Both the position numbers and the translations under genes were made by a program. Below the pieces are notes generated by a model. It did not search any database. It saw only the letters and a program-made list of their open reading frames with translations, and was not told the origin of the DNA. Below, piece after piece: positions 7,279 to 9,895 of a stretch of DNA of 9,895 nt; the stretch's first letter is position 1; the number at the start of each line of letters is the position of its first letter. Source of the DNA: Acidobacteriota bacterium (GTDB lineage: Bacteria; Acidobacteriota; Terriglobia; Bryobacterales; JACQDG01); assembly GCA_016201185.1 (NCBI GenBank), contig JACQDG010000065.1:1-9895 (forward strand), read 5' to 3'.

Positions 7279-7737
7279 TCAGTAGTGGCACGCTACGCAA
7301 TCCTCGGTCGCCTTTTTCTGGCGGTGGCAGCTCAGGCAGGTTCCCATGTTGTGCGTGACGGTCGCTTCCGCCACCGTGGCCTTGGCCACCTCGCCGTGGC
7401 ACGTTGTACAATCGATGTTTGCCCGATAGTGCGGCGCATGACGAAACTTAACCAGCGCCGAAGGGCTGAACCCGTAGACCCGAATCCAGGGGATTTCAAG
7501 CTTGCGGGCGGCATAATCGCGGACTTGTTTCACCCCCGGTCTGTCAGTCGCCAGCTTCTCATGACACAACATGCATTTGCGCACCGATGGCATGCCGGCG
7601 GCGGCTCGCGTGTCGGCCGTCGAGTGGCAGTCCAGACATTCCAGTCCCAGGGCCATGTGCTTGTTATGAGGAAACAGGATCGGTTGTTCGGCCAGGGCTG
7701 CTGTGGCGCACAAACCAATCAGCCATATATAACGCAT
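7279..7737 (-). CDS. actA: ACIII pentaheme cytochrome c subunit ActA
   Basis: A 152-residue multiheme cytochrome c, first gene of the act operon. Residues 1-17 are a signal peptide or N-terminal membrane anchor (MRYIWLIGLCATAALAE). Five CxxCH heme sites are visible: CLDCH (34-38), CMLCH (55-59), CTTCH (110-114), CLSCH (134-138) and CVACH (147-151). Further histidines (H24, H27, H100, H103, H129) are candidate distal ligands. Five hemes is the known number for ActA, which with ActE forms the electron exit of the complex. It is near the short end of the family, and the last heme motif ends one residue before the C-terminus. The ATG at 7737 has a good Shine-Dalgarno sequence and begins the signal peptide. 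The closest alternative is a class III or NapC-associated cytochrome; the downstream act genes argue for ActA. Confidence 0.93.
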   Translation of the reverse strand: MRYIWLIGLCATAALAEQPILFPHNKHMALGLECLDCHSTADTRAAAGMPSVRKCMLCHEKLATDRPGVKQVRDYAARKLEIPWIRVYGFSPSALVKFRHAPHYRANIDCTTCHGEVAKATVAEATVTHNMGTCLSCHRQKKATEDCVACHY

Positions 7738-7801
7738 GAAACGGATTCCCTTCGCCGGCCAGCCCCCCGGCGGGCGAAAGATCGTAATGCTCTAAGATAC
7801 A
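7738..7801. promoter_or_regulatory. Divergent intergenic region with hairpin, between actA and the VTT protein gene
   Basis: This 64-base gap must hold the signals for both the act operon (minus) and the plus-strand genes, unless promoters lie inside the coding regions. An inverted repeat, TTCGCCGGCC (7751-7760) and GGCGGGCGAA (7769-7778), pairs at 9 of 10 positions around an 8-base C-rich loop. In the act mRNA it would lie in the 5' leader next to the actA ribosome-binding site. TAAGAT at 7793-7798 is a possible -10 box for the plus strand, but it is only three bases before the ATG at 7802 and I see no convincing -35 box. No clear sigma-70 promoter is visible for the act side. Confidence 0.4.
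7746..7752 (-). promoter_or_regulatory. Ribosome-binding site of actA
   Basis: AAGGGAA on the minus strand, with the AGGGA core nine bases from the ATG at 7737. It is the strongest Shine-Dalgarno sequence in the act cluster, and its first two bases belong to the arm of the adjacent hairpin (7751-7778). Confidence 0.65.
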
Positions 7802-8473
7802 ATGACCGCGATCGGTAAGAAAAGGCTCCTGGCGTTAATTTTGGTTCTCGCCGTCGCCGCCAGCAGCGTGGCACTCTGGCAATCCGAATTTCTCCAGCGC
7901 CTCTCGAACAGAGACCAGCTCATCGTCTCCCTCCGTTCCGCGGGCGTGGAAGGGCCATTGCTGTGCATCGCGGTCCAGTTTATTCAGGTGGTCATCTTTA
8001 TCATCCCCGGCGAGATCACCCAGTTTGCCGCCGGCTATGTATTCGGCGCGGCGATGGGCTTTGTCTACTCGGTGGCGGGCATCATGCTCGGCGCGGCCTT
8101 CAATTTCTTTTTCGCCCGACTGGTCGGCCGGCCGGTGGTTGAAAAGTTTATTCCGCGCCCGACGCTGGACAAGATCGACCATGCTCTGAACAACGCCAAG
8201 GGCAAGTCGGCGATGTTTCTCCTGTTCTTGCTCCCCGGCATGCCCAAAGACGCCATGTCCTACGGCGCCGGTCTCACTTCCATGGGCCTGGTGGAGTTCG
8301 TCGTGGTCACGGGTCTGGCCCGCTCCCCGGCGCTGCTGGTGAGCATCCTGTTGGGGGCCCAGGCCTACCGCAGGGATTACCGGGGCATGATCATCATCGG
8401 CCTGGTGGTGGCCGCCGCCGTCGCCGGCTATTACCTTTACGAGAAGTGGCGCAAGCAGGGGCAGGGTTCGTGA
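7802..8473 (+). CDS. TVP38/TMEM64-type membrane protein with VTT domain (DedA superfamily)
   Basis: A 223-residue inner-membrane protein. Hydrophobic segments lie near residues 8-26, 52-69, 72-106 (two helices), 137-147, 162-186 and 196-213. The VTT (SNARE-associated) signature is clear: IIPGEITQFAAGYVFG (67-82), a glycine-rich helix ending in ARLVGR (105-110), and FLLFLLPGMPKDAMSYGAGL (139-158) followed by TSM and GLARSPALL (171-179). Members of this superfamily are implicated in lipid translocation or membrane homeostasis; the substrate cannot be told from sequence. The ATG at 7802 starts just before the first helix (GKKRLLALILVLAV) and has no obvious Shine-Dalgarno sequence. It is divergent from actA and its stop overlaps the GNAT start, so the two are probably expressed together. 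Confidence 0.88.
   Translation: MTAIGKKRLLALILVLAVAASSVALWQSEFLQRLSNRDQLIVSLRSAGVEGPLLCIAVQFIQVVIFIIPGEITQFAAGYVFGAAMGFVYSVAGIMLGAAFNFFFARLVGRPVVEKFIPRPTLDKIDHALNNAKGKSAMFLLFLLPGMPKDAMSYGAGLTSMGLVEFVVVTGLARSPALLVSILLGAQAYRRDYRGMIIIGLVVAAAVAGYYLYEKWRKQGQGS
8457..8461 (+). promoter_or_regulatory. Ribosome-binding site of the GNAT gene
   Basis: AGGGG eight bases before the GTG at 8470, inside the 3' end of the VTT gene. It supports the GTG at 8470 over the in-frame GTG at 8446, which has no such site. Confidence 0.6.
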
Positions 8474-9291
8474 TCCGCCGCATGCAAGCAGCCGACATTC
8501 CGGCCGGCATGGTCTTAAAGGAGGCCGCCGGCTGGAACCAGACCGAGCAGGACTGGGCCAACCTGCTGGCGCTGGAGCCCGAAGGCTGCTGGGTGGAGGA
8601 GCACCAGGGAGAGGTCGTCGCCTCTACCACCGCGGTTTGCTACGGCCGCGAACTGGCCTGGATCGGCATGGTGCTGGTCCGTCCGGATTTTCGCCGCCGG
8701 GGACTGGGGCGCGGCCTGGTCGAGCATGGTCTCGCCTGGCTCGAGCAGCGTGGCGTCCGCCAGGTGAAGCTCGACGCAACGGAAAACGGGCTCCCTCTAT
8801 ACGAGAAGCTCGGTTTCCACCAGGAAGGAACCATCGAGCGGTGGGGTGGCGCGAAGCCCCGCGGGATGTGCGTTTACGGGGTTCACGAACTGGAGCTTGG
8901 TTCCATCGCCGCCCTGGATCGGGAGGCTGTCGGGGTGGATCGCAGTCGCCTGCTCGAGAAGCTCATCAAGGCTTTCCCGGGCCAGTGCGCCTGGGAACCC
9001 AAAGAGGGCTTCGTTTTAGGGCGTCCGGGTAGTGAAGCCTACTTTTTGGGTCCTTGTAGCGCCTCCGATGCCGAAACGGCGGGTTTTTTAATCCTTCAAC
9101 TCACGCTGCGGGCGGCCGCTAAGGTTTTCTATTGGGACCTGTTTCCGGACCAACCCGCTGCTGCAGAGACTGCCCGGCAGCTCGGCTTCGAACGTCGCCG
9201 GGGGCTGATCCGGATGGCGCTGCGCCCCGAGACCAGTGTTTCCGGGCGGCCGGAGCGAGTCTTCGCTGCGGCCGGCTTCGAGTACGGCTAG
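8470..9291 (+). CDS. Two-domain GNAT-family N-acetyltransferase
   Basis: A 273-residue acetyl-CoA-dependent acetyltransferase. The N-terminal GNAT domain (about 1-140) has beta-strand 4 WIGMVLVRPDF, the acetyl-CoA-binding motif A RRRGLGRGL (75-83, pattern RxxGxG) and motif B NGLPLYEKLGF (106-116). The C-terminal half (about 151-262) resembles the YitH/Acetyltransf_18 type: DRSRLLEKL, a LGRPGSEAYFLGP stretch, YWDLFPDQ and AETARQLGFERRRGLIRMAL. The substrate is unknown. The GTG at 8470 overlaps the VTT stop as GTGA and has a good ribosome-binding site; an in-frame GTG at 8446 would add eight residues that do not belong to the fold. It ends 34 bases before folP, so an operon of three plus-strand genes is plausible. 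Confidence 0.9.
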   Translation: MIRRMQAADIPAGMVLKEAAGWNQTEQDWANLLALEPEGCWVEEHQGEVVASTTAVCYGRELAWIGMVLVRPDFRRRGLGRGLVEHGLAWLEQRGVRQVKLDATENGLPLYEKLGFHQEGTIERWGGAKPRGMCVYGVHELELGSIAALDREAVGVDRSRLLEKLIKAFPGQCAWEPKEGFVLGRPGSEAYFLGPCSASDAETAGFLILQLTLRAAAKVFYWDLFPDQPAAAETARQLGFERRRGLIRMALRPETSVSGRPERVFAAAGFEYG

Positions 9292-9325
9292 AATCAGAAG
9301 TGAGGACAGGGGGCAGCCGCCATCC

Positions 9326-9895
9326 ATGATCCGCAGGCGCCACGAGTGGAAGCTCCGCACCCGCACCGTCGTGCTGGGAGTCCGCACCCTGGTGATGGGA
9401 GTGCTCAACGTCACCCCTGACTCTTTTTCCGACGGCGGTCGCTACCTCGATGCGGACGTGGCCTACGCCCGGGCCCTGGAAATCCAGGAGCAGGGCGCCG
9501 ACCTGATCGACATCGGCGGCGAATCCACGCGGCCCGGCTCACGCCGCCTCTCGGCGCAGGAGGAGCTGGACCGCATCGTGCCCGTCCTCAAGAAGCTGCG
9601 GAACAAGCTGGACATCCCCATTTCCGTCGACACCTATAAATCGGAAGTGGCAGAGCGCGTTCTCGACTTGGGCGTAGAGATCATCAACGACGTCAGCGGT
9701 CTCACCTACGATCCCGCCCTGGCCGACGTGATCAACCGCCGCGACGCCGGACTGGTGCTGATGCACATCCGCGGGACGCCCGAGAGCTGGGCGCGGCTGG
9801 CTCCGCTGCCCGACGTGATGGGGGCGATCACCCGCGATCTGGAAGCGGCCTTGGCCCGGGCCCGCCGCGTCGGCATCGACCGGCGCCGCGTGGTC
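9326..9895 (+). CDS. folP: Dihydropteroate synthase (3' end beyond the window)
   Basis: Condenses 6-hydroxymethyl-7,8-dihydropterin pyrophosphate with p-aminobenzoate in folate synthesis (cytosol); it is the target of sulfonamides. The first 190 codons are present, without a stop, and the frame runs off the right edge; family members are around 270-300 residues, so about two thirds is seen. Diagnostic motifs are MGVLNVTPDSFSDGGRY (24-40), GADLIDIGGESTRPGS (57-72), ISVDTYKSEVA (99-109), IINDVSGL (119-126) and LMHIRGTPESW (145-155; most homologues have MHMRGTP). The ATG at 9326 is the only start upstream of the first motif in frame; AGGGGG (9308-9313) lies 12 bases before it, slightly far. It is 34 bases downstream of the GNAT gene. 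Confidence 0.97.
   Translation, partial: MIRRRHEWKLRTRTVVLGVRTLVMGVLNVTPDSFSDGGRYLDADVAYARALEIQEQGADLIDIGGESTRPGSRRLSAQEELDRIVPVLKKLRNKLDIPISVDTYKSEVAERVLDLGVEIINDVSGLTYDPALADVINRRDAGLVLMHIRGTPESWARLAPLPDVMGAITRDLEAALARARRVGIDRRRVV

Noticed and set aside
8446..8469. Earlier GTG start for the acetyltransferase
   Set aside because: Would add eight residues outside the GNAT fold; the GTG at 8470 has AGGGG at eight bases and a GTGA overlap with the upstream stop.
1..9895. CRISPR array, tRNA, rRNA or insertion sequence
   Set aside because: No regularly spaced direct repeats, cloverleaf-like segments, rRNA-like stretches or transposase motifs were seen on either strand.

Overview
The window is GC-rich, densely coded bacterial DNA. 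Its core, 2065-7737 on the minus strand, is a gene cluster for alternative complex III (ACIII), a quinol:electron-acceptor oxidoreductase that replaces cytochrome bc1 in many bacteria. The combination of an act cluster with actB split in two, a PEGA/formylglycine-generating-enzyme-like/hydrolase fusion, and gene spacing of a few bases suggests an Acidobacteriota-type genome. That assignment is an inference from gene content; there is no rRNA or other phylogenetic marker to confirm it.

Layout. (1) 3-1808, plus strand: the C-terminal part of a large multidomain protein whose start lies outside the window. It has a PEGA-like segment, an FGE/SUMF1-like fold and an alpha/beta hydrolase with an intact Ser-Asp-His triad. 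(2) 1783-2019, minus: a 78-residue unknown protein, last gene of the act-strand cluster, converging on and overlapping gene 1. (3) 2065-7737, minus, in transcription order: pentaheme cytochrome c (ActA), Tat-exported molybdopterin-oxidoreductase-like subunit (ActB1), four-cluster iron-sulfur protein (ActB2), NrfD-like ten-helix quinol-binding subunit (ActC), two-helix DUF3341 subunit (ActD) and monoheme cytochrome c (ActE). A 74-bp imperfect palindrome, probably an interspersed repeat, sits between actA and actB1. (4) 7738-7801: a short divergent intergenic region with a hairpin that touches the actA ribosome-binding site. (5) 7802-9895, plus: a VTT/TVP38-type membrane protein, a two-domain GNAT acetyltransferase translationally coupled to it, and folP (dihydropteroate synthase), which runs off the right edge.

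How the genes work together. The expected route is quinol oxidation at ActC, electrons through the Fe-S clusters of ActB2, then the hemes of ActA and ActE, and on to a soluble carrier or a terminal oxidase that is not encoded here. No actF (the second NrfD-like subunit often found after actE) and no cytochrome oxidase genes are present in the window. The plus-strand genes on the right look like housekeeping functions with no visible link to respiration.

I found no tRNA, rRNA, CRISPR array, transposase or phage gene. The most unusual items are the FGE-like/hydrolase fusion lacking the FGE catalytic cysteines, the palindrome inside the act operon, and the act cluster ending in a small unknown gene instead of actF.
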